64,000 nt of DNA from Heyndrickxia vini (GTDB lineage: Bacteria > Bacillota > Bacilli > Bacillales > Bacillaceae_C): assembly GCF_016772275.1 (NCBI RefSeq), contig NZ_CP065425.1, forward strand, positions 3,564,653 through 3,628,652. Direction: 5' to 3'. The first letter of the stretch is position 1. Each line of letters begins with the position of its first letter. Positions 16,850-25,971 of this stretch are shown here, one piece after another. The position numbers and the translations under genes are program-made. The notes beneath the pieces are model-generated. The model saw only the letters and a program-made list of their open reading frames with translations. It did not search any database and was not told where the DNA came from.

Positions 16850-19147
16850 CTTTTCCCCTTCTATTTGCAGCAAATCAGAATCCACCCGATCTAATAAAAA
16901 ATTGGATCGTTCCTTTCCGAAGAAGGATAATCGGTGCAATGGTCTTGTCATTGAAACATATAGAAGTTTAATATCAATTTCATTATCAAGGAATGAAGTA
17001 CCAAGTGAACAAATTAACACCGCATCAAATTCTAGCCCCTTTGACAAATGTGAACTTACAATGACGACTTCGTCCTTATGAATTTCTTCATTTTCCTTTA
17101 AATATTGGATAGGGAGCTCGGAATGCGTTTTGAATAGCTGAGCTAATTTTTTGCACTCTTCATTTGTTTTCCCAATTAACGCAATTGTTTTTATTCCATC
17201 CTTGTACAATTGGTTAATCTCGTCCTCAATCGATTGAACAGTGTCCTTATCTGATGATGTTTTATGAAAAGTCGGTTTCTTTCCGTGCCTAACTACCGGT
17301 TCAACAATTGGTAAATCGATAGGAAGGAGGCGCAAAATTTGATTGGCTGCATTCATAATTTCAACTGTCGTACGATAACTTTTTTGCAGCGTTTTATAAC
17401 TCGCTCTCGGAAAAATTTCATTTTGAACGATGCCCCAATCCTTAATTCCCCGATAGGAATGGATTCCTTGTGCGAGATCACCAACGATTGTAAACATATC
17501 CGTTTCAAGAACCGTTTTTAATGCATACAGTTGAAAATAGCTATAATCTTGTGCCTCGTCGACAACGATATTTTTCACACGCAAATGCTTGTCGATTCCA
17601 AACAGTTTTCCTTGTAAATAAAGCAAGGAAGCTAAATCCTCGATTTCATATATCTTTTTTGCATTCAATCGGTTCTGATATTCAATGAAAAAATTCACTT
17701 CCGATGGTTTAAGTACATCATGAGCATATTTCATCAATACTTCTTTATTAGTCACCAGCTGCTTGTAATAATAAAATAAATCATGTTTAGGGAGTTGTTT
17801 TATGTAAGTATTAACGGCGGTTCGTACTTCTTTTTTTATATCATTTAGTGCTTCAGCTTTCTTATCTAAAGCTTTTGATACATAACGACGGCGTTTTTCC
17901 GGTTCAGCCTTACTGTACAATGCTTTTTCTAGCTTAGTATCATAAAAGTTTGTCACTTTCTCAACCATTCGTTTCTTTTCCGTGCGAACATGATTTTGCA
18001 ATACACGTTTAATCTTATCGATTCGATGATAATAAGGTAAATACCTATATTCATATTCCATAAGCTGTCTTAATTTCTTTCCACTATATAAACGAAACTT
18101 CGATACGAAGAAATCCTCGGTTGGAAGCAATGTTTTTAATACATCCTCTAAGTAGCGGTCAATGATATCTTTAAATAATAATGAACCTTTAAAATCTGAG
18201 ACCCATTTTACTAATTCTGGCTGTTCTATATCCTGATTTATAAAATGAATGAGCTTTTCATCAGGGGATGCTAATTTTATTTTCTTTCCAATGCATAACC
18301 TAACGTAATCAACAAATGTCGTTTGAAGAATATTTTCTACACCAAGTTCCGGGAGAACCTCTGATATGTAATCAATAAATAAACGGTTCGGAGCTAAAAT
18401 CATTAATTGGTCGGGCGTGAACTTTTCAGCAAATGTATAAATGAAGTATGAGATACGGTGGAGTGCAATTGTTGTCTTACCACTTCCAGCAGCTCCTTGA
18501 ACAATAATCGGTTTGTTCAAATCTGCACGGATAATATTATTTTGTTCCTCTTGAATAGTCGAAACAATTTCAGTTAGACGATTACTCGCACTCTCAGATA
18601 AGGACATTTGAAGCAATTCATCATTTGTTGTTAAATCAATATCGCGGATTTCTTGAAGTTCACCATCATCAATAATAAATTGACGCTTTAAAGATAAGTA
18701 TCCGTAATAGGTATTCCCTTCGGATTCATACGAAACATCACCTAAACGCCCGTCATAGTATAAGTTCGCAATTGGTGATCGCCAGTCAACAATAATCGGT
18801 TGCTGTGTTTCTTTATCAAAAAGTGACACTTTGCCTAAATACAAAATTTCTTCTTTATCCACTTTTTCTTGCAAAAAGTTAATTCTGGCAAAGTACGGCT
18901 TCTTTTCGAATTTTTTCAGTCGTTTCAATTCATCTCCAGTTCTTTGGAGGAGATTCGCATTCGTTAGCATCGTCATATAGCTAAAGCTGCTATCTTTAAT
19001 ATCCATCCCTTCCAGCGACTGTTTCAGATTTTCTCTAAATGTTTCTTCATTCGATTCAGATGCTTTAATAACCACATTCATATACTTTTTCGTGAACTCA
19101 AGCCTCTCAATCTCCTCTTGAAAATCCGGATGCTCGTTATTTGTCAT
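16847..19147 (-). CDS. helD: RNA polymerase recycling ATPase HelD
   Basis: 766-aa SF1-like motor that releases stalled or post-termination RNA polymerase. The N-terminal ~70 residues are helical (the arm that enters the secondary channel), Walker A is GAAGSGKTT at about residue 220, Walker B is VDEAQDYS, and helicase motifs QKSYRTT and VIVSSHLSKGLEFDAV follow. The charged insert around residues 350-440 is the HelD-specific clamp arm. Length is close to B. subtilis HelD (774 aa). ATG follows GAAGGGGG. HelD proteins can also confer rifampicin tolerance. Confidence 0.92.
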   Translation of the reverse strand: MTNNEHPDFQEEIERLEFTKKYMNVVIKASESNEETFRENLKQSLEGMDIKDSSFSYMTMLTNANLLQRTGDELKRLKKFEKKPYFARINFLQEKVDKEEILYLGKVSLFDKETQQPIIVDWRSPIANLYYDGRLGDVSYESEGNTYYGYLSLKRQFIIDDGELQEIRDIDLTTNDELLQMSLSESASNRLTEIVSTIQEEQNNIIRADLNKPIIVQGAAGSGKTTIALHRISYFIYTFAEKFTPDQLMILAPNRLFIDYISEVLPELGVENILQTTFVDYVRLCIGKKIKLASPDEKLIHFINQDIEQPELVKWVSDFKGSLLFKDIIDRYLEDVLKTLLPTEDFFVSKFRLYSGKKLRQLMEYEYRYLPYYHRIDKIKRVLQNHVRTEKKRMVEKVTNFYDTKLEKALYSKAEPEKRRRYVSKALDKKAEALNDIKKEVRTAVNTYIKQLPKHDLFYYYKQLVTNKEVLMKYAHDVLKPSEVNFFIEYQNRLNAKKIYEIEDLASLLYLQGKLFGIDKHLRVKNIVVDEAQDYSYFQLYALKTVLETDMFTIVGDLAQGIHSYRGIKDWGIVQNEIFPRASYKTLQKSYRTTVEIMNAANQILRLLPIDLPIVEPVVRHGKKPTFHKTSSDKDTVQSIEDEINQLYKDGIKTIALIGKTNEECKKLAQLFKTHSELPIQYLKENEEIHKDEVVIVSSHLSKGLEFDAVLICSLGTSFLDNEIDIKLLYVSMTRPLHRLSFFGKERSNFLLDRVDSDLLQIEGEK

Positions 19148-19542
19148 TACTTAACCCCCTTCTAATTAAACTTTAATTACTTATAGGCAGGCAGGCAGGA
19201 AAAAGCCATGAATACACAACGAATTCATGACTTTGCTAAAATTATGTTTTTCTAAAGACGTAATTGTGATTATATAATATTCAAAATAAATTGTCTAATC
19301 ATAAAGACAATTTTCATAAATTGTTTATTCTTTTGTAGAAAAGACTATTCGGCAATACTATTATTTCAATCTTTCGGAAGAAATCCATCCTATAAAATTA
19401 TTTTCGTTTTTTATGTATACTTTTTCTTTTTGTGACAAAAATATAGGGTGTAGTTTTAATTTTATATTAGGATATTTTTTCTATTCGTAAAAATTCAATT
19501 TTAAACGAGAGTAGTGAATATCCGTACTCTGGAGGTATATAA
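19148..19542. other. Intergenic region between helD and the cold-shock gene
   Basis: Divergent promoter region, very AT-rich. A 12-bp imperfect hairpin (AAAGCCATGAAT / ATTCATGACTTT, 19202-19234) lies in it, and the 3' part is probably the structured leader of the cold-shock gene. A GGCA triplicate occurs near 19186. No coding sequence seen. Confidence 0.4.
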
Positions 19543-19743
19543 ATGGTAACAGGTAAAGTTAAGTGGTTCAATGCAGAAAAAGGCTTCGGATTTATTGAAG
19601 TAGAGGGACAAGATGATGTCTTCGTACATTTTTCTGCCATTCAAGGTGAAGGTTTCAAGACTCTTGAAGAAGGTCAAACCGTCACTTTCGAAATCGAGGA
19701 AGGCGCTCGCGGACCACAAGCAACAAATGTTCAAAAAGCATAA
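19543..19743 (+). CDS. Cold-shock protein (CspB/CspD type)
   Basis: 66-aa single OB-fold RNA chaperone. RNP1 (KGFGFIEV) and RNP2 (VFVHFSAI) are intact and the acidic C-terminal half ends in VQKA. It resembles B. subtilis CspD from memory, but paralogues are too alike to assign. A CTGGAGG site precedes the ATG, and a terminator follows the stop immediately, so it is monocistronic. Confidence 0.93.
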   Translation: MVTGKVKWFNAEKGFGFIEVEGQDDVFVHFSAIQGEGFKTLEEGQTVTFEIEEGARGPQATNVQKA

Positions 19744-19745
19744 TA

Positions 19746-19774
19746 AAAGGACTCCTAATTGGAGTCCTTTTTAA
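19746..19774 (+). terminator. Terminator of the cold-shock gene
   Basis: AAAGGACTCC / GGAGTCCTTT perfect hairpin plus T run. Confidence 0.9.
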
Positions 19775-19826
19775 TTTAGATTTGTCTTTCTTTTGGGTGC
19801 GTGGTTTCTGATCACTGCTTTAGCCT

Positions 19827-20205
19827 GTATCGTGGTGGATTCATGCACATAGGCTTGGATTTCTTCGCTTATTCTTCTCGTATCCGATGGATTCATGCAC
19901 GTGAGCATAGATTTTCCCGCTTTTCCTTCTCGTATCCGATGGATTCATGCACGTGAGTACAGATTTTCCCGCTTTTCCTTCTCGTATCCGATGGATTCGT
20001 GCACGTGAGCATAGATTTTCCCGCCTTTCCTTCTCGTATCCGATGGATTCGTGCACGTGAGCATAGATTTTCCCGCTTTTCCTTCTCGTATCCGATGGAT
20101 TCATGCACATAGGCTTGGATTTCTTCGCTTATTCTTCTCGTATCCGATGGATTCATGCACGTGAGCATAGATTTTCCCGCCTTTCCTTCTCGTATCCGAT
20201 GGATT
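19827..20205. repeat. 52-bp tandem minisatellite, seven to eight units
   Basis: The landmark CGTATCCGATGG recurs at 19879, 19931, 19983, 20035, 20087, 20139 and 20191, exactly 52 bp apart, with a diverged first unit from about 19827. Two variants of the unit interior alternate (TTTTCCCGC versus ATTTCTTCGC). Each unit contains the overlapping palindromes GTGCAC and CACGTG. Reading frames on the minus strand remain open but are a by-product of the repeat. Confidence 0.9.
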
Positions 20206-20288
20206 TGTGGATTCAATAAATTCTTAATTTCCGTAATCTTCCAAAAACCCGCCACGAACAAGAGGTTCCCTAGGCGTTGATTAATAAA

Positions 20289-21206
20289 TCATTTGTCACT
20301 TTTTATATAATGGGAATTTTTACCACTGGCAATCATTTTATAATGGTCAGAAAGAATATTAATAATAGTTTTCCCTGGTACAATTTTACACCATTCTTGG
20401 ATTACCTTTCTGGTGACTTTTTCCTCCGGGAAAAGAATCATATAGTCGTCCACACTTCGCAATACTGCTGATGTAACTTTTTCTCTATTTCCACAATGAT
20501 CGCAAATTAAATACATTCTATTAAAGGTATTTATAAAAGAACGACACTTTATACAAATAATCCCTTTTTTCAAACCATCAAAAGTGTATTTTGGTATACG
20601 ATTATACGGCGACTCAGTAAGGTGGAAATGTAATAATTGTTCAACAATTTTTGTATGATTTTTTGCTACTTTGGATGTTTTTTTGGAAAGATTATTCATA
20701 AAGCGAGGGAGTTGGGTAGGGAAAATAATTTGTTGGTTTCGTGGAGCATGGTATAAATGAAACTCAGGGTTAATGAAAATTAAATACGATTCTATCGAGT
20801 AATTGAAACCAAGGCTTTTAATAAATCTTCGTAGCAAAGATTCAGCCCGCGTCAGCTGCAAAAATGGATTGCTTATTTCCTTTCCCTTTATTGAATACCA
20901 AGTATCTTTTTCTATATAATAGTCTCCCTCATAATTTTTCACTTCGAACTGATAAATGGTTTCCGAAAAGAGGGACAAACTATCAATTTGATAATAAGTA
21001 TTATTCATTTCAAAACGTAAATCGTTAAGGATGTTCCATTCATTTGATAGAGTTAAAAGCCATTCATCAAACTTTTGTTCACCTTCGAATCCTTTTGCTA
21101 GATTTGTCAAATCATACTTCTCTTTGACAGTTAAATTCATTCGATCATTTAAAGTCTCTAAAACTTTCATTTCATCTGGTTTGCTTCGATGTTTAATAAA
21201 ACTCAT
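20289..21206 (-). CDS. NERD domain protein with C-terminal zinc ribbon
   Basis: 305 aa. The NERD (nuclease-related) core is at about residues 40-140, with GFEGEQKFDEWL, the acidic IDSLSLF and the conserved YQFEVKNYEG motif resembling an Asp-x(n)-Glu-x-Lys nuclease site. About residues 215-240 carry two CxxC pairs (CIKC, CDHC) that would bind zinc. No helicase or kinase domain is fused. Start: ATG 21206 after AAGGTG. Activity is predicted only; such genes are common in Bacillus and their function is not known. Confidence 0.8.
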   Translation of the reverse strand: MSFIKHRSKPDEMKVLETLNDRMNLTVKEKYDLTNLAKGFEGEQKFDEWLLTLSNEWNILNDLRFEMNNTYYQIDSLSLFSETIYQFEVKNYEGDYYIEKDTWYSIKGKEISNPFLQLTRAESLLRRFIKSLGFNYSIESYLIFINPEFHLYHAPRNQQIIFPTQLPRFMNNLSKKTSKVAKNHTKIVEQLLHFHLTESPYNRIPKYTFDGLKKGIICIKCRSFINTFNRMYLICDHCGNREKVTSAVLRSVDDYMILFPEEKVTRKVIQEWCKIVPGKTIINILSDHYKMIASGKNSHYIKSDK

Positions 21207-21407
21207 CACATCACCTTGCTTTCTTTTTAACTTATTTTATAAAAATCTACTTATATTTACAATCTTCAACAAACACTTTTACCCTAACTTCTACCAATAT
21301 ATCATTTGAAAACAACTTGTAATAGAATTTGTACACCAATGAAACATAACTGTTACATTTCCATGATAAGGTTTATTTAACATAAAAAATAAAAGGGGAA
21401 CACTATT

Positions 21408-21962
21408 TTGAAAAAATTTATTATATCAATTAGTACAGTACTCTGCTTAAGTATCGGAATTTCAAGTGGCGCATTTGCAAGCTCAAATACATATACAGTT
21501 AAAAGCGGAGATTCATTATGGAAAATCTCTCAAAAATATAAAGTATCCGTTAGTAATCTAAAAAAATGGAACCATCTTAAATCAGATACTATCCATCCTA
21601 AGCAAAAGCTAGTAATCTCTCAAACAAAAAAGGCTGCAGCAAAAAAGAAAACAACTCAAAAAGTAAAAGCAAAAAAAGTTATCACTGTTTCAGCAACAGC
21701 TTATACTGGAAGTTGTAAAGGATGCAGCGGAATCACTGCAACAGGAATCAACCTTAAAAAGAACCCTAAAATGAAAGTTATCTCTGTTGATCCAAAAGTT
21801 ATCCCACTAGGAACTAAAGTTTATGTAGAAGGGTACGGAAACGCAATTGCTGGAGATACTGGCGGTGCCATGAAAGGCAAAAAAATTGATGTGTTCATCC
21901 CATCAAAGAAAAAAGCCATTCAATGGGGAAGAAAAAATGTAAAAGTAACGATCCTAAAATAA
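21408..21962 (+). CDS. Secreted LysM-3D domain protein (YocH-like)
   Basis: 184 aa: signal peptide (about 24 residues, ending AFA), one LysM (YTVKSGDSLWKISQKYKVS), a Lys/Ala linker and a C-terminal 3D domain. The name-giving Asp residues are in SVDPKVIPLGT, AGDTGG and IDVFI. 3D domains belong to lytic-transglycosylase-like muralytic proteins of the Sps/Rpf group involved in stationary-phase survival. B. subtilis YocH has two LysM modules; this protein has one. TTG start follows AAAGGGG. Confidence 0.88.
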   Translation: MKKFIISISTVLCLSIGISSGAFASSNTYTVKSGDSLWKISQKYKVSVSNLKKWNHLKSDTIHPKQKLVISQTKKAAAKKKTTQKVKAKKVITVSATAYTGSCKGCSGITATGINLKKNPKMKVISVDPKVIPLGTKVYVEGYGNAIAGDTGGAMKGKKIDVFIPSKKKAIQWGRKNVKVTILK

Positions 21963-21970
21963 TAGTTTTG

Positions 21971-22003
21971 AAAACCAAGTGTGATTGGACACTTGGTTTT
22001 TTT
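21971..22003 (+). terminator. Terminator of the LysM-3D gene
   Basis: AAACCAAGTGT / ACACTTGGTTT hairpin with a seven-T tail. Confidence 0.88.
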
Positions 22004-22072
22004 GTTTAGTTATTCGAATACAATTGAAATTAAAAGGAGAATATGGTTTATTTTAAATGTGAAATGAAAAAA

Positions 22073-22179
22073 CACAATTCGGTTGGTAGTCCGGATGCAT
22101 TAGAAATTTAATGCCAGTAACCTTCCCCTCCTCGTGATGTCCATCATTTCATGAAACACATATATGAGGAGGAATCGTT
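22073..22179 (+). ncRNA. Candidate yjdF (azaaromatic) riboswitch
   Basis: Directly upstream of the yjdF remnant. Visible pairing: GGTT (22081) with AACC (22119-22122) enclosing GCATTA/TAATGC (22097-22114), then CCTCCTC (22127-22133) perfectly complementary to the ribosome site GAGGAGG (22166-22172). This gives a ligand-controlled sequestration of the ribosome site as expected for the yjdF motif. Assignment rests on gene context plus this structure, not on a covariance search. Confidence 0.65.
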
Positions 22180-22349
22180 ATGAAGTTAACGATTTATTAT
22201 GATGGTCAGATTTGGGTTGGCGTTAGCAAGAACGGGAAGCTAAAAAGAAAGAGCGAAAAATATATCAACGCAACTCTAAAAAAGAACGTAAAGATTTTAA
22301 GTATGCACTAAAGAAACAAAAAGCAAAAGAAAAACATAGAGAAAAATAG
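22180..22349 (+). pseudogene. yjdF: yjdF remnant with internal deletion
   Basis: The start MKLTIYYDGQIWVGV matches the conserved YjdF N-terminus. After about 15 codons the frame shifts: the annotated frame ends at 22311, while the C-terminal YjdF tail (QEREAKKKERK to KEKHREK) is found in another frame from 22227 to the TAG at 22349. Full-length YjdF is roughly 130-140 aa, so some 80-90 codons are missing. A TAG at 22224-22226 lies at the junction. Ribosome site, riboswitch and terminator are all intact, so the loss appears recent. Confidence 0.75.
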
Positions 22350-22380
22350 ACAGGGGATCATTTTACTCCTGTCTATTTTT
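22342..22380 (+). terminator. Terminator after the yjdF remnant
   Basis: AAAATAGACAGG and CCTGTCTATTTT pair around an A/T loop, followed by Ts. Confidence 0.85.
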
Positions 22381-22411
22381 AACACACCCAAAAGAAAGGA
22401 GTATTTTTAAT

Positions 22412-22705
22412 ATGACAATTTCTGAGAAAAACTTGAAGATTTGCAGCAAGGGACATAAATTTTATAAAAGCACCGATTGTCCAACTTGCCCAGCTTGTGA
22501 GCAAGAACGAAAACCTACAAATGGATTTCTTTCCTTACTTTCGGCACCAGCAAGACGAGCACTGGAACACAATGGAATAACGTCTTTACAACAGCTATCA
22601 GCATATAGCGAGAAGGAGATTTTGCAATTTCACGGCATGGGACCCGCTTCTTTGCCAAAATTAAGGACAGCTTTGGAAGAGGCAGGATTATCATTCAAAA
22701 ATTAA
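22412..22705 (+). CDS. Small RNA polymerase alpha-CTD-like (HhH) protein with zinc motif
   Basis: 97 aa. The N-terminal 30 residues contain CSKGH and CPTCPAC, a plausible zinc site. The rest (LSAPARRALEHNGI to the C-terminus) is a helix-hairpin-helix domain like the RNA polymerase alpha C-terminal domain, with the signature FHGMGPASLPKLRTAL. It may bind DNA or polymerase, but its role is not known. AAAGGAG lies before the ATG. Probably its own unit. Confidence 0.8.
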   Translation: MTISEKNLKICSKGHKFYKSTDCPTCPACEQERKPTNGFLSLLSAPARRALEHNGITSLQQLSAYSEKEILQFHGMGPASLPKLRTALEEAGLSFKN

Positions 22706-22804
22706 ATACCAAAAGTATTCCTAATGAAAGCTTTTAACAGGAAAGGCAATACTATTTTTAGTATAATTTAAATAGTCAAAGTTTTTAATGCAAAGGAGGA
22801 AATT

Positions 22805-23767
22805 ATGTCACAGCGTAAACTAGTCATAACCCAGAATCTAGATCAAGATTTATTCGAAAAAATTAAAGAAACAGTTCCTGATTGGGATGTCATAGCCGGG
22901 AAAGATTCTTCTGTTTGGAAAGATCATTTGAATGATGCCGAAATCATTGCAGGCTGGAAGAAAGAAGTAAAACAATACGGGATTGATCAAGATTCAAATC
23001 TGAAATGGTTGCAAAGCTGGAGTGCTGGTGTAGATCGTTTTCCATTGGAAGAGTTACATGCCAAGGACATTTTCTTAACTACTGCTAGTGGGGTTCATGC
23101 CTATCCAATTTCTGAAACAATTTTCGCTTTAATGCTTGGTTTAACCCGAAAAATTCATACATACGTGAGAAATCAGCAATCCAAAACATGGCACCATGCT
23201 CACTTAAGTCTTGAAATGCACGGAAAAACAGTTGGAATTATTGGTGCAGGGGCAATAGGTAAGGAAACGGCAAAAATCGCTAAAGCATTCGGCATGAAAG
23301 TAATCGGGATTCGACATTCGAATATTTTGGAGGAATCCTTTGATGAGATGTATACAACATCCAGTTTGAATTCAATACTGCCGGAATGTGATTACATCAT
23401 TGTTACAACACCACTAACAGACGAAACTTATCATCTATTTGGTAATGAACAATTCCAATTAATGAAGGAATCATCCTTCTTCATTAATATTGGCCGGGGA
23501 GAGATTGCCGTTGAAGAGGAACTCGTTCATGCACTTGAAACAGGCTCAATCGCCGGTGCCGGTCTAGATGTTTTTGAAAAAGAGCCCCTCGCCGACCAAA
23601 GCCCATTATGGAATTTGGAAAATGTCATCATTACCCCACATACTGCTGGCTCAACAGAACATTATGATACAAGAGTGATTGAAGATATTTTCATCCCGAA
23701 TTTGAAGCATTACTTACAAGAAGGAGTACCCAAGATTAATCTCGTAGACTTTAAAAAGGGATATTAA
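22805..23767 (+). CDS. D-2-hydroxyacid dehydrogenase (SerA/GyaR type)
   Basis: Cytosolic NAD(P)H-dependent oxidoreductase, 320 aa. The cofactor domain (about 100-285) contains GIIGAGAIGKE. Catalytic residues are in the usual order: Arg in NIGRGEI, Glu in DVFEKEPL and His in TPHTAG. No ACT domain, so not a full 3-phosphoglycerate dehydrogenase; glyoxylate, hydroxypyruvate or another 2-keto acid are possible substrates. AAAGGAGG precedes the ATG. Confidence 0.88.
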   Translation: MSQRKLVITQNLDQDLFEKIKETVPDWDVIAGKDSSVWKDHLNDAEIIAGWKKEVKQYGIDQDSNLKWLQSWSAGVDRFPLEELHAKDIFLTTASGVHAYPISETIFALMLGLTRKIHTYVRNQQSKTWHHAHLSLEMHGKTVGIIGAGAIGKETAKIAKAFGMKVIGIRHSNILEESFDEMYTTSSLNSILPECDYIIVTTPLTDETYHLFGNEQFQLMKESSFFINIGRGEIAVEEELVHALETGSIAGAGLDVFEKEPLADQSPLWNLENVIITPHTAGSTEHYDTRVIEDIFIPNLKHYLQEGVPKINLVDFKKGY

Positions 23768-23778
23768 AGGTAAAAAAT

Positions 23779-23805
23779 GACCTACTCATCTTAATGGGTA
23801 GGTCA
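23779..23805 (+). terminator. Terminator of the hydroxyacid dehydrogenase gene
   Basis: GACCTAC and GTAGGTC pair with a short loop; the tail is only weakly T-rich. Confidence 0.6.
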
Positions 23806-23935
23806 AATAATTTCACGACGGGATACTACTATTTCAATGTCTATAGTAAAGTGTTTAAGGTTGCTTCCCTTCTTGGGTTTTCCATACAAAGAACTTCAAA
23901 CCTAAAAACTGCTCATTAAAAATGATACTATCCTA

Positions 23936-24421
23936 TTAATAACCAAGTACTTGCTTGATTTCTTCAATTTGCGCTAGATGACGTTTTTCATGCAGACCAA
24001 TAAATGGTATCCACTGTTTTACCGTCATTTGTCCGAATACAGGATGTAGAAACGATTTTTTCTCAAATAGTCTTGTATCGGCTGTTTCTTCTACTGCAGT
24101 TAAGTTTGCCCGTGAGTCTTCTAGCTTAGTCTTCATTTCCGCAAGCGTAATAAAATCATTTGTGGGAACAAAATATGATGGAGCTGGAATCTTTGTTGAA
24201 CGATTCAACGTTAATTGGATAGGCTTAGGATCAGTAGGATGATCTTCCTCTGTTAACGCCTTTTTCATATTTGCAACAATTCCTTTTTCCATTAAATAAA
24301 GATGCTCTAATACTTGCATAATTGACCATGACTCTTCACTTACCCGCCGATTCAATTGTTCATCAGTCAACCCATCGACACTTTTCCATAGTTCATTTCT
24401 GATTTTCCTATTTTCATTCAA
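23936..24421 (-). CDS. DinB-like four-helix-bundle metalloprotein
   Basis: 161 aa, DinB/YfiT superfamily. The three metal-binding His residues are recognisable: one in QVLEHLYLME and two in GLHEKRHLAQ. Many family members are thiol-S-transferases, in Bacillaceae using bacillithiol, but the substrate here is unknown. I chose the TTG at 24421, 8 bp after GGAGG; the reading frame extends to a TTG at 24436 that overlaps the ribosome site. It follows the aspartokinase gene by under 30 bp on the same strand, so cotranscription is likely. Confidence 0.82.
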   Translation of the reverse strand: MNENRKIRNELWKSVDGLTDEQLNRRVSEESWSIMQVLEHLYLMEKGIVANMKKALTEEDHPTDPKPIQLTLNRSTKIPAPSYFVPTNDFITLAEMKTKLEDSRANLTAVEETADTRLFEKKSFLHPVFGQMTVKQWIPFIGLHEKRHLAQIEEIKQVLGY

Positions 24422-24448
24422 CACATATTCCTCCAATTTTTCAATTCC

Positions 24449-25810
24449 TCATACTAATACACCGACAAAGAACTCTTGGTATAAAGCTTGAACTGCCTTT
24501 TTTTCATTTACTTCTTTGACTCCAAACATCATACTTACCTCGGATGATCCTTGGTTGATCATTTCAATATTAATGCCAGCATGTGCTAATGCTTTCGAGG
24601 CTCTTGCAGTCGTTCCTACGTTTTGCCGCATCCCTTCACCGACAATCATAATAAGTGCAAGGCCATGCTCCACTTTAACCTCATCTGCGTGAAGTTCCTC
24701 TTTAAATAACTCGATTATTTGTTTTTCAATCTCTGAATTCAATTGATTTTCACGTAAAATAATTGATATATCATCAATACCGGACGGAGAATGTTCATAG
24801 GATAATCCGAAGCTTTCCAAAATTTGCAGAAGCTTTCGGCCAAACCCTACTTCACGATTCATTAAATATTTACTAACATAGATACTACAAAATCCTTTAT
24901 CACTAGCAATTCCAACAACAGGACCATTTCTTTGTTCTCTTTCATTCACAATTCTTGTTCCGGGTGCAAAAGGATTATTCGTATTTTTTACATGGACGGG
25001 AATACCTGCGCGATACGCCGGAATAAGTGCTTCCTCATGAAAAACGGAAAAGCCGGCATAGGAAAGTTCCCGCATTTCTCGATATGTAACCTCTCGTATT
25101 TCCTTAGGTTGTTGAATAATTGTTGGATTGACGGAATATACAGCATCTACATCCGTAAAGTTTTCATAAACGGATGCCCCTGCCCCATTGGCTAAAATAG
25201 AACCAGTAATATCCGAACCACTTCGTGAAAAGGTTAAAACCTTCCCTTGTTCGTTATATCCAAAGAATCCGGGAAAAATTATGATGCCTGAATGAGTTGA
25301 TAAATCAGCTAATCGATTGTAACTTTCCGGTAATACTTGAGCATTCCCAGGCTCATTGCTCACAAGTAATCCCGCATCCTTCGGATTGATATAGTGTGCT
25401 TCAACACCACGAAGTTGAAAGTAGTGTGCGATTAATTTTGCGTTAGTATCTTCTCCGCTTGCTTTTAAAGCTTCTAAAAACATAACTGGATTGCTTTTAT
25501 CATTCTGCAAAACTTGAAGAAAAGAGTTTCTAATCTCTACTATAAACGATTCATGGAGTCCTAATTCCTTCGCAATGAGGATGTATCGTTGGATAATTTC
25601 ATTTAATACTTCTGTTTCTGAATCGTTATCCAGTATTTTTTTTCCGCAAGAAATCAATAGGTCCGTTATTTTCTCATCTGATGGATGCCTTTTTCCCGGG
25701 GCAGAAACGACGACAATTTTCCTTTCCGGATCGGATAAAACAATATCAAATACCTTTCTAATTTGTTCACCTGTGGATAACGAGGAACCGCCGAACTTTA
25801 CAACCTTCAT
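24449..25810 (-). CDS. yclM: Aspartate kinase III (YclM type)
   Basis: First enzyme of the aspartate pathway (Lys, Met, Thr, diaminopimelate). 453 aa, the size of B. subtilis YclM. The N-terminal amino-acid kinase domain starts KVVKFGGSSLS and has the SRSGSDITG substrate loop. Two C-terminal ACT domains (about residues 300-450) end with NIEMINQGSSEVSMMFGV, indicating feedback regulation. ATG 25810 is 8 bp after GGGAG; the in-frame GTG at 25816 is part of the leader. No lysine riboswitch is visible in the ~150 bp upstream. Confidence 0.92.
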   Translation of the reverse strand: MKVVKFGGSSLSTGEQIRKVFDIVLSDPERKIVVVSAPGKRHPSDEKITDLLISCGKKILDNDSETEVLNEIIQRYILIAKELGLHESFIVEIRNSFLQVLQNDKSNPVMFLEALKASGEDTNAKLIAHYFQLRGVEAHYINPKDAGLLVSNEPGNAQVLPESYNRLADLSTHSGIIIFPGFFGYNEQGKVLTFSRSGSDITGSILANGAGASVYENFTDVDAVYSVNPTIIQQPKEIREVTYREMRELSYAGFSVFHEEALIPAYRAGIPVHVKNTNNPFAPGTRIVNEREQRNGPVVGIASDKGFCSIYVSKYLMNREVGFGRKLLQILESFGLSYEHSPSGIDDISIILRENQLNSEIEKQIIELFKEELHADEVKVEHGLALIMIVGEGMRQNVGTTARASKALAHAGINIEMINQGSSEVSMMFGVKEVNEKKAVQALYQEFFVGVLV

Positions 25811-25946
25811 AAACACATCTCCCGTTGTAGAAAATTTTCAGATAAAATTTAGTTTTTATTATCTCTCTTTATCAAGAAATAATCAAGACATTTTCTACAA
25901 GAGATGAACATTTGTCTTTCTGCAGTGAACTACCTTTTTTCAAAAA

Positions 25947-25971
25947 AAAACGCTAGTAAACTAGCGTTTTA
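25947..25971 (-). terminator. Terminator of the TPR/dynamin-like gene
   Basis: AAAACGCTAG / CTAGCGTTTT perfect hairpin with a T-run (A run on the plus strand), overlapping the stop codon. Confidence 0.88.

Noticed and set aside
19827-20205. Possible CRISPR array
   Set aside because: The units are contiguous and nearly identical over all 52 bp; there are no unique spacers and no cas genes.
19841-20261. Two minus-strand reading frames of 89 and 122 codons with a repeated MNPSDTRR / HESIGYEK pattern
   Set aside because: They lie wholly or mostly in the 52-bp minisatellite; the same peptides appear in shifted frames and neither has a convincing ribosome site.
21341-21357. WalR-like box upstream of the LysM-3D gene
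   Set aside because: One mismatch and in reverse orientation relative to the gene; too weak to list, though YocH homologues are known WalR targets.
24932-25195. 87-codon plus-strand frame within yclM
   Set aside because: Antisense shadow of a well-conserved aspartokinase, without a ribosome site.
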